DNA of 64,000 nt from Mytilus californianus. Taxonomy: Eukaryota; Mollusca; Bivalvia; Mytilida; Mytilidae. Shown here piece by piece: positions 22,802 to 33,789 of this stretch. Position 1 is the first letter of the stretch; each line of letters starts with the position of its first letter. Both the position numbers and the translations under genes were made by a program. The stretch covers positions 62,001 through 126,000 of the forward strand of contig NW_026262744.1 in NCBI RefSeq assembly GCF_021869535.1. Reading direction: 5' to 3'. The notes under the pieces are model-generated. The model saw nothing but the letters and a program-made list of their open reading frames with translations, was not told where the DNA came from and did not search any database.

Positions 22802-23914
22802 AGAACACAAATAATTGATATCAACAATGCTATCACCTCCTACCGACTAATAATATTGATTAATGATTCCTTTAAAGCTAAGTCTTGGAAGGGAAGACAA
22901 TATGACCTGTGTACAGCCACCAGACTTCATGATAACAATAGCAATTATCGATAATAAGGGTATTCTAAATGTAGTAACTAACATACTTTCTTTTGTAACA
23001 TTTTTTTAAGTTGGATAAAGGTATCAATGACTTTTAAATAGACATTTGATATGATTTAGAAAAACAGAACCAGAAATGAAACCAGTTTAAAATATACAAA
23101 ACATACAAACTCAAGTGAAGATCACACATACACATAGAGAAAAAAAATTCATTCACAGAAGTACAATAAAGAACATGTATGAAAAGAGGTGTTGAAGATT
23201 TGAATTTGTTTTAAATTTTTCTATAATCTCCTTACAAGTCCAGTTAAACAGTCCATTCTATAATGAATTTTTCAACATTGAGTGTTTGTATATCACAATT
23301 TTGCAAAGGGGTCGTTTGAGGGTTAAATTGCAATGATTTTTTTAACGTTGTTCAAACGAAATTATTTTCCCAACAACCACAGCAACCATTGCAAAGAACG
23401 ATGAACATATTTTCAACAACATATTAGACAGTAACTGATAATAAACAACCAAAACAAGAACCAATTACCAAAGATGCTTGCCCGATTAACTGTCCAAATC
23501 AAGAAGAAATTATTTGGGGCCAGTTATCAACCTATAAACAAATAATCATTTACGTAGCAACAGATAACAGTATCATATACATGCAAATATATGTGTCGCA
23601 ATTTCTACAATACGCAATATTATGGTAGAATTGATTTAATACAATACAGCAAATTAGACTAATAACCGCAGTCTACAAGCCATTTTGAAAATATGTATTA
23701 ATCAAGACAATAAAACATTTGTAAAAATGTATTTATTGAATTGATTGATTTTTATACACTGTTAATTCCCCAAAGTAAAGAGCAAACCACATTTGTTTTC
23801 TATTTTGTATAAAGCAAGCTGGAATACTAATGTTCTGTAGAACAGTAGATCTTTTGACGAGATAGTTTTCTGGAAGTTAAACATTGAGAAAATGAATGGT
23901 AGAAATTTGTATAT
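22802..23914. other. no gene seen
   Basis: AT-rich non-coding DNA. No repeat family recognised. Confidence 0.4.
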
Positions 23915-24147
23915 TGTTGAGCACAGATGCCTCGGGCAAAGGTTACGGTGGCTATTTGTTGAAAGTCACAGACGAAGAAATTGCGGGTAGTTGGAACGAT
24001 GTAGAAAAATTTAAAAGTTCCACTTGGTAGGAACTTGACGCATTTTATCGAGTACGGCAGTTTAAATCTATGTCTATACAAGGACACACGGTTAAGTGGC
24101 ACACATATAATACGAACGTTGTTAACATAATAAAAAAAGTAGTTCAA
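23915..24147 (+). pseudogene. DIRS-like retrotransposon RNase H fragment
   Basis: One frame reads LSTDASGKGYGGYLL, AGSWNDVEKFKSSTW, a stop, ELDAFYRVRQF and GHTVKWHTYNTNVVNII. The DAS...GG start, SSTWREL-like helix and KWHTDN-like segment match the RNase H domain of DIRS-type, tyrosine-recombinase-encoding retrotransposons as I know them. Here the last aspartate of the domain appears as Tyr (HTYN). Only about 75 residues remain, and RT and recombinase are absent. Confidence 0.6.
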
Positions 24148-24412
24148 ATACTCTAGTATTAAAGCAGTTCAGTTTACAAATATAGGCTTACGTTTATTAA
24201 TTGAACAATTTAGATTTGATAAATAAATTTACTGAAAACAATATAGCAGAGGTTAATTATATGTTTGCTTTTTAACTACAAAAAGGAGATATGGTATGAT
24301 TGCCAAGCAGATGTGTATGTTCTTACTTTTACTACATGTATTAAATTTTGACTAGAAAAGATTGCATGCATGATCCCCTAAGGTATTTTGTTGATTGTTT
24401 TTCATTTTTCAG
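24148..24412. other. no gene seen
   Basis: AT-rich; ends in 'gtttttcatttttcag', which may serve as a splice acceptor for the next feature. Confidence 0.35.
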
Positions 24413-24837
24413 ACATCTTGCACACATGAATGGGATGAGTGTGAAGAAATGTCAGTCCGCGGTCTATCCTTTACACATGTGCCTGCGGCAAAACTCACCA
24501 AAAACACAAAAAATTCACCAAAAACACAAAAAAACTCACCTGTGTTAACTGGACCAGAAACTGTTTCACCTTTAATATCAACAGTAGTTTCACCTAACAA
24601 CCCACCTATTGTTTCACCTGCAATCACACCAGTTGTTTCTCAATCTTCATCAAGCACCATGTCTTCAGTGTCATAAAAAAAAACGAGAAGGAATTTGAAA
24701 CAGCAAATGGTGTCACTTTCAGGAAAGATGTGGTGTGTATTGCAATTTACAAATCACCCTGTGACTATGCTGAAGTCACACGAGTCTGGAAGACCAAAGT
24801 GGACTTTGAAAAGACTTCCAAGGGACTAATCAGTTAG
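24413..24837 (+). pseudogene. hypothetical Ser/Thr/Pro-rich exon with an A-run frameshift
   Basis: Follows a good polypyrimidine tract and AG. The frame gives TSCTHEWDECEEMS, a lysine-rich repeat (KNTKNSPKTQKNSP) and four VSP-type repeats (TVSPL, VVSPNN, IVSPAI, PVVSQ). It stops at TAA 24674 beside a run of A at 24677-24685. In a neighbouring frame, protein-like sequence continues (EFETANGVTFRKDVVCIAIY ... KVDFEKTSKGLIS) to TAG at 24835-24837. This suggests one exon with an indel in the A-run. The family is unknown to me. Confidence 0.35.
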
Positions 24838-24864
24838 ATGCTTTCAGGACATTTACCGTACAAA

Positions 24865-25287
24865 GATTGATTGTTGGTTGCTTAACGTCCAGTGGCAAAT
24901 ATTTCATGCATGTTCAGGACGAGAACAAGTTAACTATAAATACAATAGGTAAGTCTTGTTATACTAGAGCCCATTCCTGATGATGGTCGGTCAAATTTGA
25001 ACTGCCACTGGAAAATGAGGGTATATTGGATAGAGACAGAAATTTTGCCTTGCAACAGGCCACCTACGGACCTCTCAATGAATTATTGCAAGGTTCTTAA
25101 TGTGCAAAGAGCGTGGCACTCTATTTACACGAGGCATCGGATTTAACGTCCCCATTCTGTCCGGACGTGTTTGCGGACTAAATACAATCCGCACAGTCAA
25201 ACGGACGCCCCACTTCTGTACGCGTTTTACTGCAGGTCGGGAGAAGACCAAGTGACCATATTTCGTTTACCTAGTCAGCCTTGGGGG
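24865..25287 (-). mobile_element. SINE copy E, older subfamily
   Basis: Full-length but diverged ('actgccactggaaaatgagg' in place of the young 'gccacgggaaatgagg'; altered head with 'gtttgcggac'). It forms the first half of the local tandem duplication. No target-site duplication is visible. Confidence 0.9.
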
Positions 25288-25446
25288 TCATCTTTGAAAA
25301 CCTATAAATTAATTCAGAAACAAATTATCCAAAAACAGGGACACGGTATTGTAGAAAATACTCCCTTCAATCACACATATGAAAGGGGAACCCATAAGGT
25401 TTTTATTTTAATTTTTACTTGCAATTCTCATGAAAAATTGTCCCGA

Positions 25447-26312
25447 TTGATTGATTGATTGTTGGTAGCTTAATGTCCAGTGGCAAATATTTCATGCATG
25501 TTCAGGACGAAAACAAGTTAACAATAAATACAATAGGTAGGTCTTAATTGTCATGATAGAGGCAATTCAGGATGATGGTCGAGGAAGTTTTGATTGATTG
25601 ATTGATTGTTGGTTGCTTAACGTCCAGTTGCAAATATTTCTTGCATATTTAGGACGAGAACAAGTTCACAATAAATACAATAGGTAGGTTCTGCAATAGA
25701 TTAAGGGATTAAGGTCGAAGAAATTTAGACTGCCACGGGAAATGAGGGTATATTGGATAGGGACAGATATTTAGCCTTGCAACAGGTCACCTACGGACCC
25801 CTCAAAGAGTTGTTGCAAGGGTTCTTAACGTGCAAAGAGCGTGGCACTCTCTTTACACGAGGCATCGGATTTAACGTCCCCATTCTGACCGGACGTGGCT
25901 GCAAATTTGTACATCCCGCACAGCCAAACGGACGCCCCACTTTAGCACGGGTTTTACTGCCGGTCGGAGGAAGACCAATGGTGACCATACTTCTATACCC
26001 CAGTCACCCTTGGGGGGAGGAAGTTTTGACTGCCACTGGAAAATGAGAATATTGGTTACGGACAGACATTTGTACTTGCAACAGGCCACCTACGGACCAC
26101 TCAAAGAGTTGTTAAAAGGGTTTTTAACGTGCAAAGAGCGTGGAACTCTCTTTACACGAGGCATCGGATTTAACGTCCCCATTCTTACCGGAAGTGACTG
26201 CGAACTTGATACATCCCGCACAGCCAAACGGACGCCCCACTTCGGCAAGCTTTTACTGCCGGTCGGGGGAAGACCAAGTGACCATATTTCGTTTACCTAG
26301 TCACCTTTGGGG
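25447..26312 (-). mobile_element. SINE copy D, older subfamily, split by SINE copy C
   Basis: Tail half at 25447-25593 and head half at 26030-26312, interrupted by SINE C and its duplicated target. Same subfamily as copy E. Confidence 0.9.
25594..26016 (-). mobile_element. SINE copy C, young, inserted in copy D
   Basis: Full-length young-type SINE. Perfect 13-bp target-site duplication GAGGAAGTTTTGA at 25581-25593 and 26017-26029; the target is the interior of SINE copy D, in the same orientation. Confidence 0.95.
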
Positions 26313-26484
26313 ATCATCTTTGAAAACCTAAAAATTCATTTAGAAACAAATTGTCCAAAAACAGGGACACTGTATTGTAGAAAATACTCCCTTCAATCAC
26401 ATATATGAAAGTCAAGCCAAAGGGGGAACCCATAAGGTTTTTATTTTCATTTTTACTTGCAATTCTCATGAAAAATTGTCCCGA

Positions 26485-27110
26485 GAAATGGTCAGGGATT
26501 AACAGCTGGACACTGGTATCAACAGATGATTGACATGTTAGCCCCTCCAAAATGCCTATATATTTTGATTGATTACATGTGCTTTTATTTACATTAGTTC
26601 ATTATCAATTAACTCAGTGGTGAGATATAATGATGACTTTGGGATTTTTAAAAACTCTGCAGAACAATACCTACTACGAAATTGTATGATTAAAATATCT
26701 TCAAAAAATCATTGTTAGACTGTAGTGCTCCCTTAAATCAGACACTTTACTGGTCTTTTTCAAGACTGCAACCTTCTTCTTTTCTATAACTTCCTCCTAC
26801 TAATGAGGAAGCTCATCCAATGAGGATTTAGAACCTTTATTCAGTCTTGTATACATATAACTGCATCTCTTCATACTATAAACGACAACTTTATTTTCCA
26901 TTACCTGTGTGACGTAAAAAAAATTGACACTTAGTGTTCTTTCCACCTCATTCTGACAGTCACCGGCAGACCTGTGAATACTAGTATAAAATCAAGATTA
27001 TCTATTAAAATTTATTTCTAAGTAGCAACATTCCAGCAGCACATGCATACAAGAGTTCTAAATGGTGAAGTTGAAATCATCACTTCGTAAATTTTACGAA
27101 CGTCATCACT
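26485..27110. other. no gene seen; dispersed repeat at 26872-26925
   Basis: 26872-26925 pairs with 2813-2866 (see there). The rest is AT-rich with no coding signal. Confidence 0.4.
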
Positions 27111-27825
27111 AGTTGGTTGACCGTTATGGAATAAACTGTGCTTTATGAAATACGAAATATTGGTTGACCGTTATGGAATAACCGTTTCACAAATGATATC
27201 GGATATGTTCCTTACGTCGTAACTACAATCCCCTTCCCTTTCATGAATGTGACCTACCGAATTAGACTATTTACAGGATTTGTTATAACATAAGCAACAC
27301 GACGGGTGCCACATGTGGAGCAGGATCTGCTTACCCTTCCGGAGCACCTGAGATCACCCCTAGTTTTTGGTGGGGTTCGTGTTGCTTATCCTTTAGTTTT
27401 CTATGTTGTGTCATGTGTACTATTGTTTGTTTGTTTGTCTTTTTCATTTTTAGCCATGGCGTTGTCAGTTTATTTTCGATTTATGAGTTTGACTGTCCCT
27501 CTGGTATCTTTCGTCCCTCTTTTTCTGATGCTTTAAAGCGAACGTATCTACACCTAGACCTCCATCTGTAGGTTTGAAACCCCTTGGTTATGTTTTCCTG
27601 AGTTCAAACTCATTTAGCATATTGAGCGATTGAGTGCATGAATGTGCTATATATTTTATAAGTTCTTGTACATCTTTAAATTGTTCCTGTGTTCTTTCTC
27701 CTCTTGAACGAAAGGTTTAAGTTACATTTGTACATCGTACAGCTTCATATAACGTTGCTTTGCATATGCTTTTTTTTTTTGACAAATTGAAATGTTAAAC
27801 TGTGCTTTATGAAATACGAAATATT
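27111..27825. repeat. dispersed bivalve-type repeat bracketed by a 29-bp direct repeat
   Basis: 'aaactgtgctttatgaaata' and the next 9 bp occur identically at 27133-27161 and 27797-27825. 'ggttgaccgttatggaata' occurs at 27115 and 27162, before and after the first of these. The interior holds 'gacgggtgccacatgtgg' and 'ctggtatctttcgtccctc', which I associate with common mussel repeats. The 76-aa frame at 27306-27536 is read-through of the repeat. Confidence 0.6.
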
Positions 27826-28191
27826 TTATTAAAGAATGCTCAATTATGAACATAATCATTAATAGCATAGATACAACAAAGAATAACATTTAAATAATCT
27901 CAATTAAATCAATACTACACAAGTAACCGGAGGCTTTCAAGAGCCCGTCTCTCACCTGTATCTACTATTGATTTCGGAAATTATGTAAAATAAGGTGAAT
28001 GTCATAATAACGATCGACACCAAGTTTGGTTAAATTAGGCCCAGTAGTTTACCTTAAAAGCAGGTCATCCCAATGTAGTCATAAAATAGTTATTGAAGAC
28101 CCCTTATTATTATAAGTTGTGAGCATTTGAAATTTGTATTAAACAATTTTTCCAGACTTCTATATAGTTAACCCCTATGTTCTACTTGAAT
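27826..28191. other. no gene seen
   Basis: AT-rich, with no supported feature. Confidence 0.35.
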
Positions 28192-28668
28192 GTAGGACAA
28201 AAAGACACGGACAAGAAGTCACAGGACAGTCTCTGGACAAACAGTCACAATTCTGTTTTTAGATTATTTTTCTTTGGGCAAGAACAAAATAATTTTGAAA
28301 CTATAATTTTAGTTTTTTCTTGAACTATTAAATACAAAGCAACTTTGTAATTAAAACTTATTCAATAAATATTAATTATTATCGAATAATTGTTATATAA
28401 ACAAAAGTGTCAGAGTGGCTTGGTACCAAAATGGCTAAATGGTGCCAAGAAATAATAATAAATGTTCAATTATCAAGGCTAATGAACAATTTCCAAAAGC
28501 TTAAAATGAATGTATGTGATAATAAGGAAATATTTCAAGATCTTTCTCTTATTTATTCAAACAATTGTCAACTAATTATTTGTGACTTTTTGTCCTATCA
28601 AATTTATGACTATTATTTATGTCCTGTGACTTTTTGTCCTGTGACTTTCTGTTCGTTTACCTTCTACT
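28192..28668. mobile_element. MITE-like element with inverted repeats built of a short motif
   Basis: The left end (28192-28250) carries 'aggacaaaaagacac' and 'agaagtcacaggac'. The right end (28582-28668) carries several copies of 'gtcctgtgactttttgtcct', the reverse complement of that motif. The ends align as inverted repeats of about 50 bp at roughly 80 percent by eye. The interior is AT-rich and the 88-aa frame across it ends in the repeat itself (CPVTFCPVTFC). Non-autonomous; superfamily unknown. Confidence 0.65.
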
Positions 28669-29844
28669 TTTAGCCATGTTGGTTGGATGGCAGAGTCATC
28701 GGATACATTTTTCAATCAAGATAACCTACTGAATATTGTGGCTAAGTTTAATTCTATTTGGCCCTGTAGATTAAGTGGAGAAGAATTTGTTAAAGACTAC
28801 AAAAAATTGGTTTAAAATTACTATAGAGAGGAATAACTTCTTAACGGGTGAATTAACCATTTTGGTCATGTTGACTTATTTGTAGATCTTACTTTGTTGA
28901 CCAATATTGCCGCTTACAGTTAATTTCTTGTCTATAATACTATTATAGACAACTAATAATAACTGCAAAACGCCCTTACATTGAACAATTCAGGGGCAGC
29001 GACCTGGTAGTAGGAAATTTCTCACGTTGATGGCCTCGATTTATTTTGTATATTTTAATCAGATTGTGTTTTTTTTTTACATCTTCCCCGTTCCTATATT
29101 TCTTCTCACTTAGAACATTTAATACATATCGTGATAATTTAAGAATAAGAATACCAGTCAAGCATGATTATTTCCTGTTAAACAATTGTAAACCAAATTA
29201 ATAAAATCCAAGTTTAGCGTCTATCAATGTTTTTTTTTTCTTTAAAAAACCCGAAACAAAGGACAAATTTATAAACCCGAAACAAAGGACAAATTTATAT
29301 CTCCAGCATATCTTAAAGTACTATTAGTCTTCCTGGCCGGAAGGATCATGGATGCAGATATCAGTAACTTCATATTTGGTAATTTAAGCATGAAGTCTTC
29401 AATCATCAGTTTGATTGATGAGGTCTTCTTTGTCTATTGCAGTTAAACACGGTTTCAACGCTGAATCAAATAGTTATTTTTGTTGATATGCGGCTGTCCA
29501 AGTTATCGATGATTTTAATTTTGCAGGATTCATTTTGTTTTGTGTCATAGAACAGGATGTACATTTAGAAGTAAATTTCCTAATGTCAATTTTCATTATA
29601 TGTTTGGAGCATTATCCACACTTATATGTTTTGTAAAGAAAAACTTGGTAGATTTTCCCAATTAATGTTGCTGGAAGTTTTATATGTAGGAGGTTTGTCG
29701 TTACATTTTCGTTGGTGGAATATGTTTGACGATTGTTCTTATTGTAGGTGATAATTTTATATCTAAGATCGGAGATTTTTTCGTCTGGAAGTGAAGGGGT
29801 TCCTGGACCAGATGATGATGAAGATAATTTTGACTGTATATGAT
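28669..29844. other. no gene seen; 26-bp tandem pair at 29249-29300
   Basis: 'cccgaaacaaaggacaaatt' plus 'tata' is repeated in tandem with a 26-bp period. The remainder is AT-rich without coding signal. Confidence 0.45.
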
Positions 29845-29975
29845 GACGCTCATATCAAAATAGTTATAAAACCAAACAACTGTAAAGTTGAAGAGCATCG
29901 AGGATCCAAAATTCCAAAAAGTTGTACCAAATACGGCTAAGGTAATCTATGTCTTGGATACGAAATCCTTAGTTT
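29845..29975 (+). repeat. partial copy of the ~355-bp bivalve repeat
   Basis: 'gacgctcatatcaaaata' to 'acggctaaggtaatctatg' aligns with about 283-395 of the first array, truncated at both ends. Confidence 0.8.
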
Positions 29976-30745
29976 CAAATTAGTATTTCAAATTTCGTCC
30001 CTCTTTGATATTGTTTCATCTGTAAAATATATGTTATGTCAAGCTATGTGCAGTTCCAAATCTTAATCACTTAATCAAATCCTATCCACTATTGCACATA
30101 GATGTATATACAAGTATGAATTGTTGGGAAAAAAAATGACTCCAATTTTTTTTTACCAATTTATCTCTGGTTTGGTTAACATCTCCCCCATACAAGAAAA
30201 AATAACAAATGCAATTGATAATCATTGTGACATTTATATCATGAAAAAAAAACAATATTGCACAAATGTTATCTACCAACCAAAATTTAATTTAAATGCA
30301 TGTATCTATACTATTAAACAAGAAGACCTCATTTTGTGTGTCACTTCTCTTCCTTCCACAATAAATGAATCACCATGCCTCTGTGTCTTTTAGGTACCAT
30401 GCATAGTCGCATTTGTCATCCATTCTTATGACTATTCAGTTTGGGTTATTTTGGGAGTAAAACGAAAATAAAAGCGTCCGGATATTGTTTCCGTCATCAA
30501 ACCGACTTATAAGTCAGACATGACTTCCGGTTTTAACATTGAGAACCATTCGTATGGTAGATAACAAAAATGAAAAATTAATCAGCCAATCAGAGCTTTG
30601 TCTTTATTGAGGTTTAAGGATCGTAAGAACCATTACTATTATACCTCGGTTTAAACTTATACATAATATCACGTTGTCAGCGTCGTCCGAAGACGGATGG
30701 TTTCCGGAAAATAACTTTAGTATAAGTAAATAGAAAAGAATAAAA
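29976..30745. other. no gene seen
   Basis: AT-rich; small frames at 30082-30393 lack features. Confidence 0.35.
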
Positions 30746-30749
30746 TTTA

Positions 30750-31200
30750 ACACAATGTTTATAACCCCAAAAGGAAACTTGGGATTGAATTTGGGGGTTG
30801 TGGTCCCTAAGGTTTAGGAAAAGGGGCCCAAAACAAGCATTTATCTAGTTTGAGGACACTAAGATGTGTATAAGTATTTCAATTGCTCTGATATTGTACC
30901 ACAATGTTTAATACCATAAGTAGAAGGTTGGGATTTATTTTGAGGGTTATGGGGCAAACAGTCTAGGAATAAAGGGCCATAAACAAGCATTTTTGTAGTT
31001 TCAAGACAATACCTTGTGTAAAAGTGTATGAATCTTTCTGAAATTATACCACAAGATTCCATACTACTAAGGGATGGTTAGGATTGACTTTGGGTGGTTA
31101 TAGCTCAAACCATTTATGAATTAGGGGCAAAAAAAGGGGGGAAAACAAGGATTTTTTCTGGTTAAAGGACAGTTAAGATAATTTGAAAGCAGTGTAAGGG
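30750..31200. repeat. ~150-bp tandem repeat, three diverged units
   Basis: Units begin at about 30751, 30900 and 31050, each with a 'cacaatgttt'-like start, then 'ggttgggatt', 'ggttatgg', a GC-richer 'aaagggcc' and 'acaagcattttt'. Periods are 149 and 150 bp. Confidence 0.75.
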
Positions 31201-31292
31201 AGGTAATCCAAAAGTAATGTTTGAACTACTTCACACTGCTTTTAAATATGTGTATTTGAAATTTGCCAATATATATATAACTTCAGTATTAA

Positions 31293-31410
31293 TTTTTTCC
31301 ATGCTCCTGCATTATACAATTTATAAAGTAAGGCGTAAATAACATTACACATTTTTTCCATGCTCCTGCATTATACAATTTATAAAATAAGGCTCTAGCA
31401 ACACATCCTC
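31293..31410. repeat. 59-bp direct duplication
   Basis: 'ttttttccatgctcctgcat' through 'taaggc' is present at 31293 and 31352. It overlaps the end of the second transposase exon below. Confidence 0.85.
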
Positions 31411-32857
31411 AACATTCTGGTTAAGACCATGTTTAATTGCTTTCAACCACCTACTCCAGGCCTGCTTTCTAAGAAAATCAATCTGAAACAGAAATATTCG
31501 TTTAAAAAAAAATGTTATAGGATACTTAATAAAGAAGTGTGGTAAACACATATATGATCACTAGCGGCAAAGAACCCATAGACACCTAGTTCTGTGCACC
31601 TAATAATCTTCGGACTTGATCTTCTAGGATTAGTTGGCCTCTAAACTAGGTCGGCAACCTTAGTTACAGACACGGAGATAATTTTACCCTTACTGTCATT
31701 CAATTAAAACCATTGATACGAAATAGTTGCATTGGAATTAGGGACTTTCTTTTTTTTTTTTTAATTTTCCTGGTAGTTTTATTTTACTTTAGTTATTTTA
31801 CTTTATGATATGCATTAGTTTAAACCTAACAACAAAATAACAAAAAATGTATGTATACATATACATCCCTGGAGCTGGGAAATATTTTATGATTGCTTTG
31901 ATCTCAGCTTCACAGTGGTTTACCATGAAGTATTTCGGGTTCCAGTTAGTGTTCCATTCTTTAATTTTGTTGAGAGCCTTAGTGATGGTACTACTACTCT
32001 TTTCATACCGACATGCAAAATCAGCTACAACTGAATAATCCACATTTGTTTTGACGCACAAGAAAAACAGCGGAATAGAATATTTTGTTGTGTATGTAGC
32101 ATCTAGAAGACATATCTCATTGCCATGTTGATTGGTATAAGAAAAAGAAACCTGTTGAGTCGCCAGTATCTTCTGTGTTCACATCAGAACCTAAGAAAAG
32201 ATTGATTGATTGATTGTTGGTTGCTTAACGTCCAGTGGCAAATATTTCATGCATATTCAGGACGAGAACAAATTAACAATAAATACAATAGGTAAGCTCT
32301 GTAATAGGGGCGTCCGGGATTAAGGTCGGAGAAATTTAGACTGCCACGGGAAATGAGGGTAATTTGGATTGGGACAGAAATTTAGCCTTGCAACAGGTCA
32401 CCTACGGACCCCTCAAAGAGTTGTTGAAAGGGTTCTTAACGTGCAAAGAGCGTGGCACTCTCTTTACACGAGGCATCGGATTTAACGTCCCCATTCTGAC
32501 CGGACGTGGCTGCAAATTTGTACATCCCGCACAGCCAAACGGACGCCCCACTTTAGCACGGGTTTTACTGCCGGTCGGAGGAAGACCAATGGTGACCATA
32601 CTTCTATTCCCCAGTCACCCTTGGGGGTCCTAAGAAAAGAAACTCATCTTCTGGCATGTCTTTCTGCAACTCATCAACATGGGCCATCAAATTTTCCTGG
32701 TCGTACTTGGCCTTCATTTCTCACCAGCAAACATTTCGTGTCTTACAAACTGCTCAAGTAATGGTCTTAAGCAGCTTGATGACACTTAACCTTCATCAAC
32801 ATACTCCTCGATTTTAGCAATTATTCTTTTGTCCACTGGTATGGAAACTTCTGCAGC
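31395..32857 (-). pseudogene. MULE-like transposase pseudogene, two exons, split by a SINE
   Basis: Read on the minus strand from an acceptor (ttttaataatttcag) at 32858. The first part is EVSIPVDKRIIAKIEEYVDEG, LLEQFVRHEMF and, after a shift, ENLMAHVDELQKDMPEDEFLFL. Then comes the SINE insertion (32202-32628 plus target duplication). Next is GNEICLLDATYTTKYSIPLF, FLCVKTNVDYSVVADF and WNPKYFMVNHCEAEIKAI. The LLDAT aspartate and the later HCEAEI acidic pair fit the RNase H-like catalytic core of Mutator/MULE transposases. A second exon begins after ctgtttcag at 31482 with RKQAWSRWLKAIKHGL, the REQAW..W segment of the family. Several stops and shifts show it is dead. No terminal inverted repeats or C-terminal SWIM finger were found. 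Confidence 0.68.
32202..32628 (-). mobile_element. SINE copy F, full length, inside the MULE pseudogene
   Basis: Young-type SINE with a perfect 12-bp target-site duplication CCTAAGAAAAGA at 32190-32201 and 32629-32640. It interrupts the coding frame of the transposase exon and is in the same (minus) orientation. Confidence 0.95.
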
Positions 32858-33013
32858 CTGAAATTATTAAAAGTTTTACCTAATGTATATACATGGGATC
32901 TATGAACCAGAAAATCTTAATAATTAAAGTAAATCCATACAGTTGACTTTGAATTAAATGTTTGACAAAATAACAAGGCTTAGAAAAAGGTTGATTTTAT
33001 AAGTAAAATCCGG

Positions 33014-33316
33014 TGCCTCTTTGCACGTAAAGAACCCTTGCAGCAACTCTTTTGATGGGTCCGTAGGTGGTCTGTTACAAGGCAAAATTTCTGTCCCTAT
33101 CCAATATACCCTCCTTTTCCAGTGGCAGTCCAAATTTCTCAGACCATCATCCCGGATGGCCTCTATTACCTATTGTATTTATTGTGAACTTGTTCTCGTC
33201 CTGAATATGCATGAAATATTTGCCACTGGACGTTAAGCAACCAACAATCAATCAATCGCACTGAACATGCATGAAATATTTGCCACTGGACGTTAAGCAA
33301 ACAACAATCAATCAAT
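33014..33316 (+). mobile_element. 5'-truncated SINE with a duplicated 3' tail
   Basis: 33014-33257 holds the 3' half of an older SINE to its (CAAT) tail. 33258-33316 repeats only the last ~58 bp ('ctgaacatgcatgaaata' to the second tail). Two tails in tandem indicate either insertion into a tail or copying by slippage. Confidence 0.88.
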
Positions 33317-33789
33317 TATTTTTCAGTTTTTAACTTTAGCAAATTCAAACTTATTTAATCCACAATTAAAACGAAAGTTTCAAGTTTGAGATTTTTTTCT
33401 TCACAAAAACTGATTTTATCCAAAATTAATTAACAATTAAAATACATTGAAATATAATACATGTACCTGTATGCACATCAACATTATGTAAAACAATTGT
33501 GTGAAATTACACAAACATCATACCCATTTTATCGGCAATAGATATTGGCGATTAGACAGATACTAGTAGATGAAAAGTAAAGTGGAGATTAAGATGCAGA
33601 ATTGTTAGAGCAATACATACATAAACCACATTTTCAAAAAATATTGTCTCAAAATAATACTCAATCATACATCTATTTTTAAATTTTACATTCAATCAGA
33701 CAAAGCAAGGTTTCTTATCTCCTGGTTTACAATTTCAGCTAAAACTGCTTCTAAATTCTCATGATCTTCCACGTCTACAACATGTTTAG
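33317..33789. other. no gene seen
   Basis: AT-rich, with no supported feature. Confidence 0.35.

Larger units (their letters stand above)
24865..26484. repeat. tandem duplication of SINE plus 3' flank, later invaded by a SINE
   Basis: Unit 1 is SINE copy E (24865-25287) plus the flank 25288-25446. Unit 2 is SINE copy D (25447-25593 and 26030-26312) plus the flank 26314-26484. The two flanks align from 'tcatctttgaaaacct' to 'aaaattgtcccga', with a short insertion in the second. Without nested SINE C the unit length is about 580-600 bp. Confidence 0.82.

Noticed and set aside
25753..26046. A 65-97 codon frame (GPLKELLQGFLTCKERGTLF...) open in several SINE copies on the plus strand, with overlapping minus frames
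   Set aside because: It is present only because the SINE copies are young and nearly identical. It runs antisense to the SINE, has no start conserved outside the repeat and is lost in older copies.
27306..27536. 76-aa hydrophobic frame that looks like a membrane protein
   Set aside because: Falls exactly on a widespread dispersed repeat; the hydrophobicity comes from T-rich DNA.
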